From Phoronis ovalis (Eukaryota; Phoronida; Phoronidae): a stretch of 20,804 bases of DNA. The stretch covers positions 2,498 through 23,301 of the forward strand of contig JAOXYB010078499.1 in assembly GCA_028565635.1 (NCBI GenBank). The letters are read 5' to 3'. Both the position numbers and the translations under genes were made by a program. Positions within the stretch are counted from its first letter, which is position 1. Every line of letters starts with the position of its first letter. The notes beneath the pieces are model-generated. The model made no database searches and was not told where the DNA came from. It saw only the letters and a list, made by a program, of their open reading frames with translations. Of the stretch, positions 12,001 to 17,904 are shown piece by piece.

Positions 12001-15000
12001 TGGGATTCGCATCGGGTGACAAAAGGAACATTTCAATACTTTCCCTATATGGTATCTACTGCAAATGTATTTTCTATTTATTCACAAAACAGTATATCTC
12101 CTTATTATTGATACAATTTGCAAAGGGAACGAATCTCTATAGTTAGTACTACCCGAACCTATTTTATAATTGATGTATACTTTACCATCATCGTATTCGG
12201 GTGGCAAAAAGCGTTCAAAGGCTCTCACGGCTTGTCCTAACCGTGGCTGTTGAACGTTATTACAAAGTCCGTCTGCTGCCCTGAATCGTACAATAGTTTC
12301 GTTCGAAAGGTCACATCGAATTCGTTTCTCGTACTGACAGTGTAGGTGAACATTGTAGCCCCCTAGATAACGTCCCATTCCAAAACGTTTCATAAACGCC
12401 CGGCGTTGTTTTTTATTTAAGTTTATGCTGTAATAAAATGATATGCAAGTTTTTATAATTTTTTAACTGTTCATTTTTCAAATTTAAGTGTTAATTTATA
12501 ATTATAAACGGTGTTCTGATTTCATTTTTCTAATATTAATTTATCATGCTGAGTTCCTTAATGCAGGTACAACTGTAAATTAATAACAGACAAATAATGG
12601 ACTTTAAAACAACCAAATTCTACATATATTATAGACAATTCAAACATTATACCCGTCTACAAGTTTTTTCAAAGTTACTTCGTAGCGTCGACCATAATAT
12701 CTAGAATATATATCACGGGCTCGTGAAAATCCAGCATGGAAATGAGACGGCCCTTTATTACGGGAGGACGGTACATCAATTCCTATAAAGTGTAACAAAA
12801 TGTACATACAAAGTGACACAAAATTATCAGAGCACCCCGCACTTCTGTGAAATTATGACTCATCAAGTTTGGTATTTTGTTAGTTGTTTTATCTATTGTG
12901 ATTCTTGTAGTTTTCCCGCAAAACTTGTAAATTCATAATAACAAAAGCCGACATGTTTTCCATGCGATGGTATGGATGCAGCGAAAAATGGTAAATTTTG
13001 TTGTGCCCTTGCGCCCCAGACACCGATCACGTGAAACCCCTTATATGGATGGAAGGACGAAACAGGGAGATGTACTTATTAGTGGTCACCTGATGAGTAG
13101 GCACCGCGCGTTATTTAGGTATTTTACCAATTAGTACAACATTTTTCTTTTATTTCGTGTTATCCTGCACGAACGAAAAATGCTACCTAATCTGTACGTT
13201 AACATCATGTTTTCTTATAATCAATATTTAAGATGAAATGTTACCTTCTGGTTTTAAATTTGTGTGTTCATGTAACTCGTTTATTAAATAAAACAGTAAT
13301 TAATTTTCAGCTCTACCGCCGAAGTCCATTTCGAAGGAACAGAGGTATATCCTACATTCATGCTAAAGAATTCAGTTACATGCAATGCACGCGCGAGTGC
13401 ATATTTGATGGCATATTTGAGTACTTCGATGGCAATGACATGTTAAAATGCAACATTTTAAAATATGTAAACAACAGATGTCTGTGCCAACGTACTTTAA
13501 TACCACTGATTACTAAAAGAGGTGAAAGGGTGTTAGAATAAACTGGCTATCATTTTGTAAAATAAAATGTCTTATGATTTATAGTTCTGCATTCCATAGT
13601 TACTCTGTAAGTTAGCTTAAAACATCAGGAAGTTCGAGAAAATAAAAAAAATAAAAACAAAAAATCGTGTCATTTTTTAAAAATTGTTTTTTGATGTGTA
13701 CAAAGGAAAACTAAATAACAACGTAATTATAATAAAATGCACACAAGTCAAGAAGCTGAGATTTTATGGTGATTTTTACTTTAGCATTTTAAATGGTTTT
13801 CTATGCCTGCATTCTACAATAAATCGATGTCGGTTACCTGCATTACGTAATATTTAATGTACATGGATATCTATGTCTTTGGCGGTATAAGTCATTTGAC
13901 AGATAGTGTCCGTCAGAACCGCAAGGAAGAGCAGAAACATAAAAAAGTTTGAGTAATTGTTACTTAGCTAGGAGTTTGCCTTGAAACTGGAATTAAAAAT
14001 CGAATACTATATATTATATAAGATTTGAATGACTTATCCAGTGTTTATTTAGAGTACTGTACGTTAACACATTGTTGTACCTAATTATATCTGAAACAAC
14101 AATAAAACATTCTGATATAATACAATTAAACATGTATGTGTATAATAAGACGCGCGTACATACAAGTCAGTCATCAATTTACGGCGGATTTTAACTCGTT
14201 TAAAACACGTGTCAATAAACTAACATTTATTGTATAATATGTACAGCAGAGTATGTACTGCCTAATATGTAAATATGAAGAAAATAAGCTTCAGCACAAA
14301 TCTTTAAAGTTTTGTCAATAACTGGACAAGGATTCGTGCTAAAGTATGCGTTATCATTGAATATTACCATTTATAACATGCTATACCCAATCGGTTACTT
14401 GCATTGCGATCTTAACTGTATAGTTATAACAAAACTATGCTAAAAAGCATATAGTTACGTAATAAAATGCATTGTACATGGGATATTTCTACCCTGTGAT
14501 AAAGGCCCTATGTTACCTTAATTGAATAATACGTACCGCACAGTCGGAATTTAATATCCTGTTGAGCTTCGTAAGCAATCGTTTCATTAGCGCTTAAGCA
14601 CGCATCGTCAATTCTACCTTGAGAAAAATATCTATCACACAAGTACGCGATTTCGTCATCTTCTATATCAAAGTCTTCTTCAGAATCGTCACAGGTGACT
14701 CTCAGGAAAAATGATGAAAGTGATATGATACAGATGTAAGAAAATGTCTGAAATAATCTGAAAAAAACAACAAATTTGAGTGTCTCCTGGGGGGTCCGAC
14801 TCAAATATATTACTGGTACCCATGTGCGTGAATGGGTTTATAAAAAAGCCCCAAAATGTGTTTTCCAATTTTTAAATGTTGACCCTATTTCACTAACTGG
14901 AAGCAATTTTAGATTTTTTTGAAAAATGCCCGGGAAATGTAATTATGGGAAGTTCACTCGAACTTGCGAAAACAAAAGGCAATCGCAAGTTAACTTTCGA

Positions 15001-15832
15001 GATGAAGTTTGGTCAAGTGGGTGGCGATTTTCAATTAAGCACTGCTTTGATCCGGATTTTGATCGAATTTGATGACCTCTATAAATAACCAAATAAGCTA
15101 CACTTTTGTATATTTTATCGCAAAATATAACTCTATTGCTTTCTTCTTAAAAATCTCCCTTTTTACGCGATTTTCTTCACACACATGGGTACCAACCATT
15201 GATTTGAGCCAGACCCCGGGGAGTGTCTAGTCTGAAATAGCATCTTTTTTATAGAGGAAACAGTGTAAGGAATCTTAGGTATGAAGATTTTCCCAAAAAT
15301 TGATTAATAGAGCAAGGGCAAATATAACAATAGATCGGGAAATTCCTGTTTTGTCTCTACTGTTCTGCCATGTCGCTAACTAAAATGATAAACTAATAAC
15401 TATATAACTAGACGTTATAGTTGTAATTGTGGGAACATTTTGAAATATACATACTGGAGGCATATTCAAGAAAAGTGTAGGTTTTCAACGCGCAATAAGC
15501 TACAAAAGCAAGTAACGTGTATCCGTTTGTATATGTGAGCAATTTTAGGGAGATAATTACGGGTAGGAAATAAATCTCGCTCTCTTGGTAAATATAACTT
15601 ATCGCAGTATGTACATGAATAAAATATTTACGAGTGTCCTCATAACTAATGTAAACAAAAAAGAAAAAATAGCCAGGCGATTCACTCGCGCTTTTACCGC
15701 GATCGAATGCACCACTTCCATGCACAATAAAACCAATCATCCTTTTCACATTTACATTTCATATACTCTCATAAAGCAGTGTCTGTTTAAATTTTAAATT
15801 CGATAAAAAATCACTTACTTTTTGAAAGCCAT
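2855..15832 (-). CDS. Secreted animal haem peroxidase with Tyr-rich repeat tail (17 exons)
   Basis: Joined coding exons on the minus strand are 15832-15819, 14757-14537, 12782-12653, 12427-12186, 11762-11586, 10815-10698, 10440-10334, 9940-9839, 9422-9312, 9006-8871, 7685-7554, 7027-6921, 6487-6348, 5292-5087, 4385-4153, 3465-3360 and 3086-2855. The total is 2514 nt (837 aa plus stop); every intron is GT-AG and every phase matches. Seen: signal peptide (about 1-27); WAQFLDHD with Gln248, Asp251 and distal His252; calcium loop Thr346/Phe348/Asp350/Ser352; LREHNR with Arg427 and Glu428; FRFGHS with proximal His515; Asn602 in [13 protein letters not shown]. Family knowledge: myeloperoxidase-type enzymes use H2O2 to oxidise phenols, tyrosines or halides, with haem ester-linked through the equivalents of Asp251 and Glu428. 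Odd: a Tyr-rich core insertion (696-721) and a pentapeptide-repeat tail (790-834) with two RGDs. The exact subfamily (peroxinectin, chorion-type or shell-matrix peroxidase) cannot be settled by eye. Confidence 0.95.
2867..3001 (-). repeat. 15-bp coding tandem repeat (YRGGQ pentads)
   Basis: Nine 15-bp units, consensus TATCGAGGTGGTCAG on the minus strand, lie in frame and encode [40 protein letters not shown] and YRGGQ. Related sequence continues beyond the stop codon to about 2833 in a shifted frame. The complementary strand is also open but is only the shadow of the repeat. Confidence 0.95.
3360..3465 (-). CDS. Peroxidase exon 16: end of catalytic domain
   Basis: The exon encodes residues 727-760. 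[17 protein letters not shown] and IQPNAF match the last conserved block of the family (L-x-E-I-R-K-x-x-L-A-R-V-x-C-D-N ... Q-x-x-x-F). Acceptor is CTTTTTAG and donor GTGAGG (phase 2). Confidence 0.96.
3466..4152 (-). other. Intron 15
   Basis: This 687-bp GT-AG intron is mostly occupied by the inverted-repeat element at 3721-4130. No further gene was seen. Confidence 0.9.
3721..4130. mobile_element. Inverted-repeat element, 52-bp TIRs (intron 15)
   Basis: The arms at 3721-3772 and 4079-4130 match as inverted repeats at 47 of 52 positions, sharing CTAACGTCTGGGCTTAACCA without change. Similarity may extend outward to about 3712 and 4137 with a 3-nt gap. The interior holds a smaller inverted pair, AGCGGACT (3888-3895) and AGTCCGCT (3957-3964). 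No clear target duplication is seen. The right end lies only 15-22 bp from the exon 15 splice donor. Confidence 0.75.
4153..4385 (-). CDS. Peroxidase exon 15 with Tyr-rich insertion
   Basis: The exon encodes residues 649-725. The conserved blocks [18 protein letters not shown] and RGDRFYFEN are followed by an extra segment (residues 696-721) with six tyrosines, including YHYYARYYW. It then resumes with GFTK and joins exon 16 as EELAEIRK. Relatives normally pass from YEN to F-T-x-x-Q-L-x-E-I-R in only a few residues. The donor GTATGG (phase 1) restores the frame exactly. Confidence 0.95.
4386..5086 (-). other. Intron 14
   Basis: This 701-bp intron (GTATGT donor, TTACAG acceptor) contains a run of C followed by a run of A at about 4546-4570. 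Nothing else was recognised. Confidence 0.9.
5087..5292 (-). CDS. Peroxidase exon 14: [13 protein letters not shown] signature
   Basis: The exon encodes residues 580-647. [19 protein letters not shown] is the most diagnostic block of animal peroxidases. Asn602 corresponds to myeloperoxidase Asn421, which hydrogen-bonds the proximal histidine. Acceptor is ATTTCAG. I place the donor at GTATGT after DVY-GA because exon 15 then continues as DNVEDIDLF. Reading past that donor gives a run with no family match. Confidence 0.97.
5293..6347 (-). other. Intron 13
   Basis: This 1055-bp intron contains the family A element at 5671-5800 and a GCAT tract at 5806-5820. Long open frames at 5.9-6.3 kb occur on both strands over the same bases and match no family I know. 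Confidence 0.88.
5671..5800. mobile_element. MITE-like element, family A copy 2 (intron 13)
   Basis: This shorter relative of the 1415 copy lies in the same orientation. It starts TTTGGTGGAGCCA and ends with TGGCTCCATCAG, so its ends form an imperfect inverted repeat. A GCATGCATGCATGC tract follows to 5820. It lies in intron 13 of the peroxidase gene. Confidence 0.5.
6348..6487 (-). CDS. Peroxidase exon 13
   Basis: The exon encodes residues 534-579. [20 protein letters not shown] and [17 protein letters not shown] match the family pattern F-x-x-P-x-x-x-x-x-G-x-x-x-x-L-R-G-L-x-x-x-x-x-x-x-D. Acceptor is TTCTTGTAG. Donor is GTACAC after GAG, the only phase-0 junction in the gene. Confidence 0.95.
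6488..6920 (-). other. Intron 12
   Basis: This 433-bp AT-rich intron has the weak donor GTGATG. No repeat or gene was seen. Confidence 0.85.
6921..7027 (-). CDS. Peroxidase exon 12: proximal histidine
   Basis: The exon encodes residues 498-532. [20 protein letters not shown] matches the block in which the final His (His515) is the axial haem ligand (myeloperoxidase His336). Acceptor is ATTTTACAG. The only phase-compatible donor I see is GTGATG, which is weak, although frame and homology across the junction are clean. Asn528-Phe-Thr is a possible sequon. Confidence 0.94.
7028..7553 (-). other. Intron 11
   Basis: This 526-bp intron has a GTAAGT donor and a TTTTACAG acceptor. No supported feature was seen inside. 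Confidence 0.9.
7554..7685 (-). CDS. Peroxidase exon 11: [12 protein letters not shown] block
   Basis: The exon encodes residues 454-496: [20 protein letters not shown] and onward to YNRR. It matches the family block A-R-x-I-V-G-A-x-x-Q-x-I-T-Y-x-x-F-L-P-x-x-L-G. Acceptor is TTTTTGCAG and donor GTAAGT (phase 2). Confidence 0.96.
8057..8134. repeat. 22-bp tandem repeat, 3.5 copies (intron 10)
   Basis: Three perfect 22-bp units begin TACAAATAATTTGGCATAGG at 8057, 8079 and 8101, followed by a 12-nt partial copy. Identity between units is complete, which points to recent expansion. It directly precedes a foldback element. Confidence 0.95.
8151..8308. mobile_element. 158-bp foldback MITE (intron 10)
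   Basis: Terminal 28-bp inverted repeats (8151-8178 and 8281-8308) match at 25 of 28 positions, sharing GTTTCCGAGTTAT. The interior also has partial self-complementarity around ACACTGG and CACCAGT, so the whole unit can fold back. It lies 16 bp after the 22-bp tandem array. Confidence 0.65.
8774..8825. repeat. AT-rich microsatellite (intron 10)
   Basis: A run of about 50 bp of AT dinucleotides with TTA/TTT interruptions lies about 45 bp from the exon 10 donor. It is likely to be length-variable. Confidence 0.9.
8871..9006 (-). CDS. Peroxidase exon 10: catalytic Arg and haem-linking Glu
   Basis: The exon encodes residues 409-452, containing [15 protein letters not shown] and [10 protein letters not shown]. 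Arg427 and Glu428 in LREHNR correspond to myeloperoxidase Arg239 (catalytic) and Glu242 minus the local offset (haem ester). The residue after Glu is His, so the Met that forms the sulfonium link in myeloperoxidase is absent, as in most other family members. Acceptor is TTTATAG and donor GTATAT (phase 2), next to an AT-repeat tract. Confidence 0.97.
9224..9247. repeat. Terminal fragment of family A (intron 9)
   Basis: This 24-bp stretch is a perfect reverse complement of 1415-1438 (ends of the family A element). The adjoining sequence does not extend the match, so it is a solo terminus or a truncated copy. The perfect match suggests recent activity or a constrained terminus. Confidence 0.6.
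9312..9422 (-). CDS. Peroxidase exon 9
   Basis: The exon encodes residues 372-407, GLLAVTP through NICFKAG. It covers the segment between the calcium loop and the AGD motif; the family pattern C-F-x-A-G-D is completed across the junction with exon 10. Acceptor is ACCTGCAG and donor a perfect GTAAGT (phase 1). Confidence 0.94.
9839..9940 (-). CDS. Peroxidase exon 8: calcium-binding loop
   Basis: The exon encodes residues 338-370. [19 protein letters not shown] matches the family block R-E-Q-x-N-x-x-T-x-x-x-D-x-S-x-V-Y-G-S. Thr346, Phe348, Asp350 and Ser352 correspond to the myeloperoxidase calcium ligands 168/170/172/174. Acceptor is TGTTACAG; the donor GTACAT is suboptimal (phase 1). Confidence 0.96.
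9941..10333 (-). other. Intron 7
   Basis: This 393-bp intron has a GTAAGT donor and a GTTACAG acceptor. I see nothing in it beyond ordinary AT-rich sequence. Confidence 0.85.
10334..10440 (-). CDS. Peroxidase exon 7: CFPI block
   Basis: The exon encodes residues 302-336, beginning [15 protein letters not shown] and continuing to [11 protein letters not shown]. This matches the family pattern C-F-P-I-x-I-P-x-x-D-P ... C-x-x-F-x-R-S. Acceptor is TTTTAAAG and donor GTAAGT (phase 1). Confidence 0.96.
10698..10815 (-). CDS. Peroxidase exon 6: variable acidic segment
   Basis: The exon encodes residues 263-300, with a TATTTCAG acceptor and a GTAAAC donor (phase 2). It holds a Cys-Cys pair followed by an acidic stretch (CCEEDF), and a possible N-glycosylation sequon (Asn280-Ile-Thr). 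This is the variable link between the distal histidine block and the CFPI block. It is supported by splice sites and frame rather than by conserved motifs. Confidence 0.88.
10816..11585 (-). other. Intron 5
   Basis: This 770-bp intron has a less AT-rich block at about 10980-11330. The block is open in several frames on both strands and contains a tRNA B-box-like motif (GGTTCGAGTCC on the minus strand, 10988-10998) without a matching A box. It may be an old SINE-like insertion, but I cannot show it. Confidence 0.6.
11586..11762 (-). CDS. Peroxidase exon 5: distal haem pocket
   Basis: The exon encodes residues 204-261. It contains [11 protein letters not shown] and then [14 protein letters not shown]. 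By family alignment Gln248, Asp251 (haem ester), His252 (distal catalytic base) and Asp253 (calcium ligand) correspond to myeloperoxidase Gln91, Asp94, His95 and Asp96. All are present, so an active enzyme is expected. Donor is a perfect GTAAGT (phase 1). Confidence 0.97.
11763..12185 (-). other. Intron 4
   Basis: This 423-bp intron has a GTAAAG donor and a GGTTTAG acceptor. No supported feature was seen. Confidence 0.85.
12186..12427 (-). CDS. Peroxidase exon 4: start of the haem peroxidase domain
   Basis: The exon encodes residues 123-202. It contains [10 protein letters not shown] followed by LPPEYDD, which matches the family entry motif (Y/F-R-x-x-D-G-x-C-N-N ... L-P-P-x-Y-x-D-G) that begins animal peroxidase domains. 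Acceptor is TTATTACAG and donor GTAAAG (phase 1). Asn164-Glu-Thr is a possible N-glycosylation sequon. Confidence 0.95.
12653..12782 (-). CDS. Peroxidase exon 3: basic pro-region
   Basis: The exon encodes residues 80-121, with a TTTATAG acceptor and a GTATAA donor (phase 2). It is rich in Arg and Tyr (for example [10 protein letters not shown]) and has no recognisable domain. It joins exon 2 through Gly79 and exon 4 through Gly122 with no change of frame. Arg-rich sites here could be processed by a furin-like protease, as in other peroxidase pro-regions; this is inference. Confidence 0.85.
12855..13541 (+). CDS. Tentative nested small secreted Cys-rich peptide gene (2 exons)
   Basis: Inside intron 2 of the peroxidase, on the opposite strand, a phase-0 model joins 12855-12926 to 13311-13541. 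The first part encodes [15 protein letters not shown] and ends at a GTAAAT donor. The second follows a TTAATTTTCAG acceptor and has 76 codons plus TAA. It contains CTREC (Cys-x3-Cys), a further Cys 16 residues later, then Cys-x9... and Cys-x-Cys (CLC). The Cys-x3-Cys ... Cys-x-Cys order resembles cysteine-stabilised alpha/beta peptides such as defensins, but one cysteine of a standard six is missing. AATAAA lies 19 nt past the stop. Without splicing, an uninterrupted frame runs from ATG 13233. No family was recognised, and chance is a serious alternative in AT-rich sequence. Confidence 0.28.
13561..13566 (+). terminator. AATAAA downstream of the nested candidate
   Basis: A canonical AATAAA lies 19 nt after the TAA of the plus-strand candidate at 13539-13541. 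It fits a compact 3' end but is only weak evidence in AT-rich DNA. Confidence 0.25.
14537..14757 (-). CDS. Peroxidase exon 2: signal peptide core and acidic N-terminus
   Basis: The exon encodes residues 6-78 after a TTTTTTTCAG acceptor and ends at a GTACGT donor (phase 1). The hydrophobic stretch ends near residue 23, with likely cleavage about residues 25-27. An acidic run follows (residues 28-39, [12 protein letters not shown]). Cys45, Cys58 and Cys78 and an N-glycosylation sequon (Asn62-Glu-Thr) support a secreted pro-region. This part is not conserved enough across the family to confirm by motif; support comes from the signal peptide and the phase match. Confidence 0.85.
14758..15818 (-). 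other. Intron 1
   Basis: This 1061-bp intron between the start-codon exon and the signal-peptide exon contains the 435-bp element with its 8-bp duplication. Overlapping open frames at 15.4-15.8 kb on both strands are not supported. Confidence 0.85.
14786..15220. mobile_element. 435-bp MITE with 8-bp target duplication (intron 1)
   Basis: The element has imperfect terminal inverted repeats of about 46 bp. The left end starts CCTGGGGGGTCCGACTCAAA and the right end, reversed, starts CCCGGGGTCTGGCTCAAA; both continue to GGTACCCATGTG. It is flanked by perfect direct copies of GAGTGTCT at 14778-14785 and 15221-15228. An 8-bp duplication is typical of hAT-like transposons, but the ends do not show the usual hAT CA start, so the superfamily is open. 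There is no coding capacity; it is a non-autonomous element inserted in the intron. Confidence 0.82.
15819..15832 (-). CDS. Peroxidase exon 1 (start codon)
   Basis: This is the 14-nt coding part ATG GCT TTC AAA AA, followed by a perfect GTAAGT donor (phase 2). Joined to exon 2 it gives [17 protein letters not shown], a good signal peptide. The ATG has a strong context (G at -3, G at +4). An in-frame ATG eight codons upstream (15856) would add eight residues but has a weak context (T at -3), so I prefer 15832. A TATA box lies about 100 nt upstream. Confidence 0.8.
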
Positions 15833-15880
15833 TTCTTTATAGCAGAAGCTCTGCATCAAACTGCGGTTGACAAACAAATA

Positions 15881-15886
15881 CTACAT
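15881..15886 (-). promoter_or_regulatory. Start-stop mini-uORF in the 5' leader
   Basis: ATGTAG (start codon immediately followed by stop) lies in the inferred leader, 54 nt upstream of the main ATG, with A at -3. Start-stop elements are known to hold initiating ribosomes and lower downstream translation. Its role here depends on the transcription start inferred from the TATA box. Confidence 0.35.
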
Positions 15887-15931
15887 CGTACGTGTTGGTA
15901 CACAAAACTATTTGACTTGCAACCTCCTATA

Positions 15932-15939
15932 TATTTATA
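15932..15939 (-). promoter_or_regulatory. TATA box of the peroxidase gene
   Basis: TATAAATA on the minus strand lies 100 nt upstream of the ATG. A transcription start would be expected about 26-34 nt downstream, near 15905-15913, where an initiator-like TCAAAT occurs (A at 15913). This would give a leader of roughly 75-80 nt. Confidence 0.6.
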
Positions 15940-16586
15940 GAGTGATATAGTCAATTATTTTTCAATTTTCTGGTTTTTATACATTAAATAATGATAATTT
16001 ATTTATGTGCTATGTACAAAAACACTAATGAGAAGTTTGTGAACTTAATTGTATGTTGTCGGTAGGTCATTTGTTTACGGCGACGTGTGGGATAAATCGT
16101 ATTACAAATTAATGCTTTTTCAAAATATTGCAGCATAATAATTTAAAAATTGTACATGCATATATATTACAGCGCTATAAATGTATGTTTATATTAGGTG
16201 AATCATATATGGTATATACATTCATTACCAGTATTCCTCAAATCCAGCTGGAACGTCAAAAGTTTAAAAATAAGTTTTATTGTTGATGTCATGTTTAAAT
16301 AATGGCTAAAAATTCTTTACCAAATATACGCTATGCACATTATACACCGACTCGTGTGTGGTAGACTGCGCGCTATATATAGGTTGTATTGTTATGGAGA
16401 TTTTGAAGTATGCAGAATTATCCAGTTTTTCATATTTAAAAGTCCGGTAACAGATATACGGAGAAGAGGTCATAGGCGTGTCGTTTTCAAATTGCAAACA
16501 CGCGATTAAATAGAGCGGGTCAAGTGACTCAGGCATATTTATTTCTAAATTTGGAAAAATCATTATTAATAATTGAACTTTTTACT

Positions 16587-16637
16587 GGCAGTTAATTATG
16601 TTCGACTTATCTGATGAACATAATTATATGAACTGCC
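16587..16637. other. Perfect-arm hairpin in the 5' flank
   Basis: GGCAGTT plus AATTATGTTC pairs with GAACATAATT plus AACTGCC. This gives 17 base pairs with a 5-nt bulge (ATATG) and a 12-nt loop. It lies about 650 bp upstream of the TATA box. It could be a small inverted-repeat remnant or a structured transcript; nothing shows which. Confidence 0.6.
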
Positions 16638-17824
16638 CAAACTATGTCCGAGGGTACTGGGTGCGTGACTGTAGCAGCTGTAATTACATAGTTAAAAAAG
16701 GTTATACTAAAATAATACTAAACACAAAATTCCCGTGCTTCTGCATGTTTGTGATTTGACAAAATAAGCATTAGTAACATTGAAGAAGCCATAGCGACGT
16801 GGTCAGAAAGTTTACTCACATCATCCTATACAAATTATACATTAAATCTTAAACCCGTAATTAAATACTGCGATAATTTATTGCTCAAATCCATGAACAG
16901 GCAATCATATGTTTGTAATAAAAAGGGGCACACAGTCATAACAGTTCAGTGGATAAGGTCCAGGCGAGAGGAATGTGATAGCTTCATTGAGATGACCTTT
17001 ATAACTCACACATGAATAATTCCTTATTAATTATAAGATGACCTATGCCATGCGAGATTAAGGTATTCAACATACTGCGGCACAGGAATTAGTTTAACTT
17101 AACCACATTAAGTTGCAAGGAAATAAATTCCAGTTCATTCCTGTGGTTTTTCAAGGCACCTTGGAATTAAGTTTCAGTGGTTAACGTCACCTATGTAGTA
17201 TGCACGTTTAACTCAGGAATTCGTTTTATTGTTAACTTATTTATCATTTTTTTCAAAATGCTGAAAATATCAACAAACTTACCTTCAGCAGGTAATCATA
17301 TTTTTACGAACAAGGCTTGTCAAATTTGAGATTTATTTATTACCTGTCGTTTGGTCTATGTAAAGCTATGGCACTATAATAACACAACTAGTACTGCGAA
17401 GCAATTATTGTTCTGGTTAATGTTAATGTTAATGGTAAGCCATTCTTGTTTACCACATATCAAATTCATTAATTAACAATCAATGGATGTCACACATCTA
17501 GTATCAAGTTCCTAGCAGTCACCATCTTCGCGATATAGCTTGCTGAAAATTGGAAGAAGAAAAAGAAGAACTTGTACAAAACAAATAGGCTTGCTCCCTC
17601 CCTTACAGGAGCAACCCTAACCAACAGATTCACGGATGGCCTCAGCGCCTTGGAAATATCCTTGGCCCCATCTCCGTGCTGCCAGAAAAAATTGAAAAGC
17701 AACAAAAAAAAAAGCTCATTTCAACTTCTATCGTACACCTTCTATCGTACTCCTTCACAAAAAATCATTTTGACCGAAATACGTGACAGTTGCCAACTAT
17801 GCCACTCTAAAATATCTTCAAAAA

Positions 17825-17904
17825 CCCACCCTGAAATGTCCCCTTGACGTCAAATACCCACCCTGAAATATCCCAGAAGTGAAATAACCTACCCTGATAT
17901 ATCC
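17825..17904. repeat. Degenerate ~32-bp tandem repeat, 3 units
   Basis: Three units share the core CCCACCCTGAAATATCCC, at 17825, 17857 and 17888, spaced 31-32 bp apart. Just before them ACCTTCTATCGTAC-like sequence is duplicated (about 17728-17755). The block is richer in C and G than its surroundings and may be the tail of an unrecognised element. Confidence 0.6.

Larger units (their letters stand above)
12783..14536 (-). other. Intron 2
   Basis: This is the largest intron (1754 bp). It carries the tentative plus-strand Cys-rich candidate at 12855-13541. The remainder (13570-14500) is AT-rich with no supported feature. Confidence 0.85.

Noticed and set aside
16306-16563. 85-codon minus-strand frame upstream of the peroxidase promoter
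   Set aside because: No homology recognised, no promoter or splice context, and the length is ordinary for a window this size.
17490-17847. Opposed open frames in the GC-richer block near 17.5-17.85 kb
   Set aside because: Both strands are open over the same bases and the adjoining sequence is tandem-repetitive. It looks like repeat-derived DNA rather than a gene.
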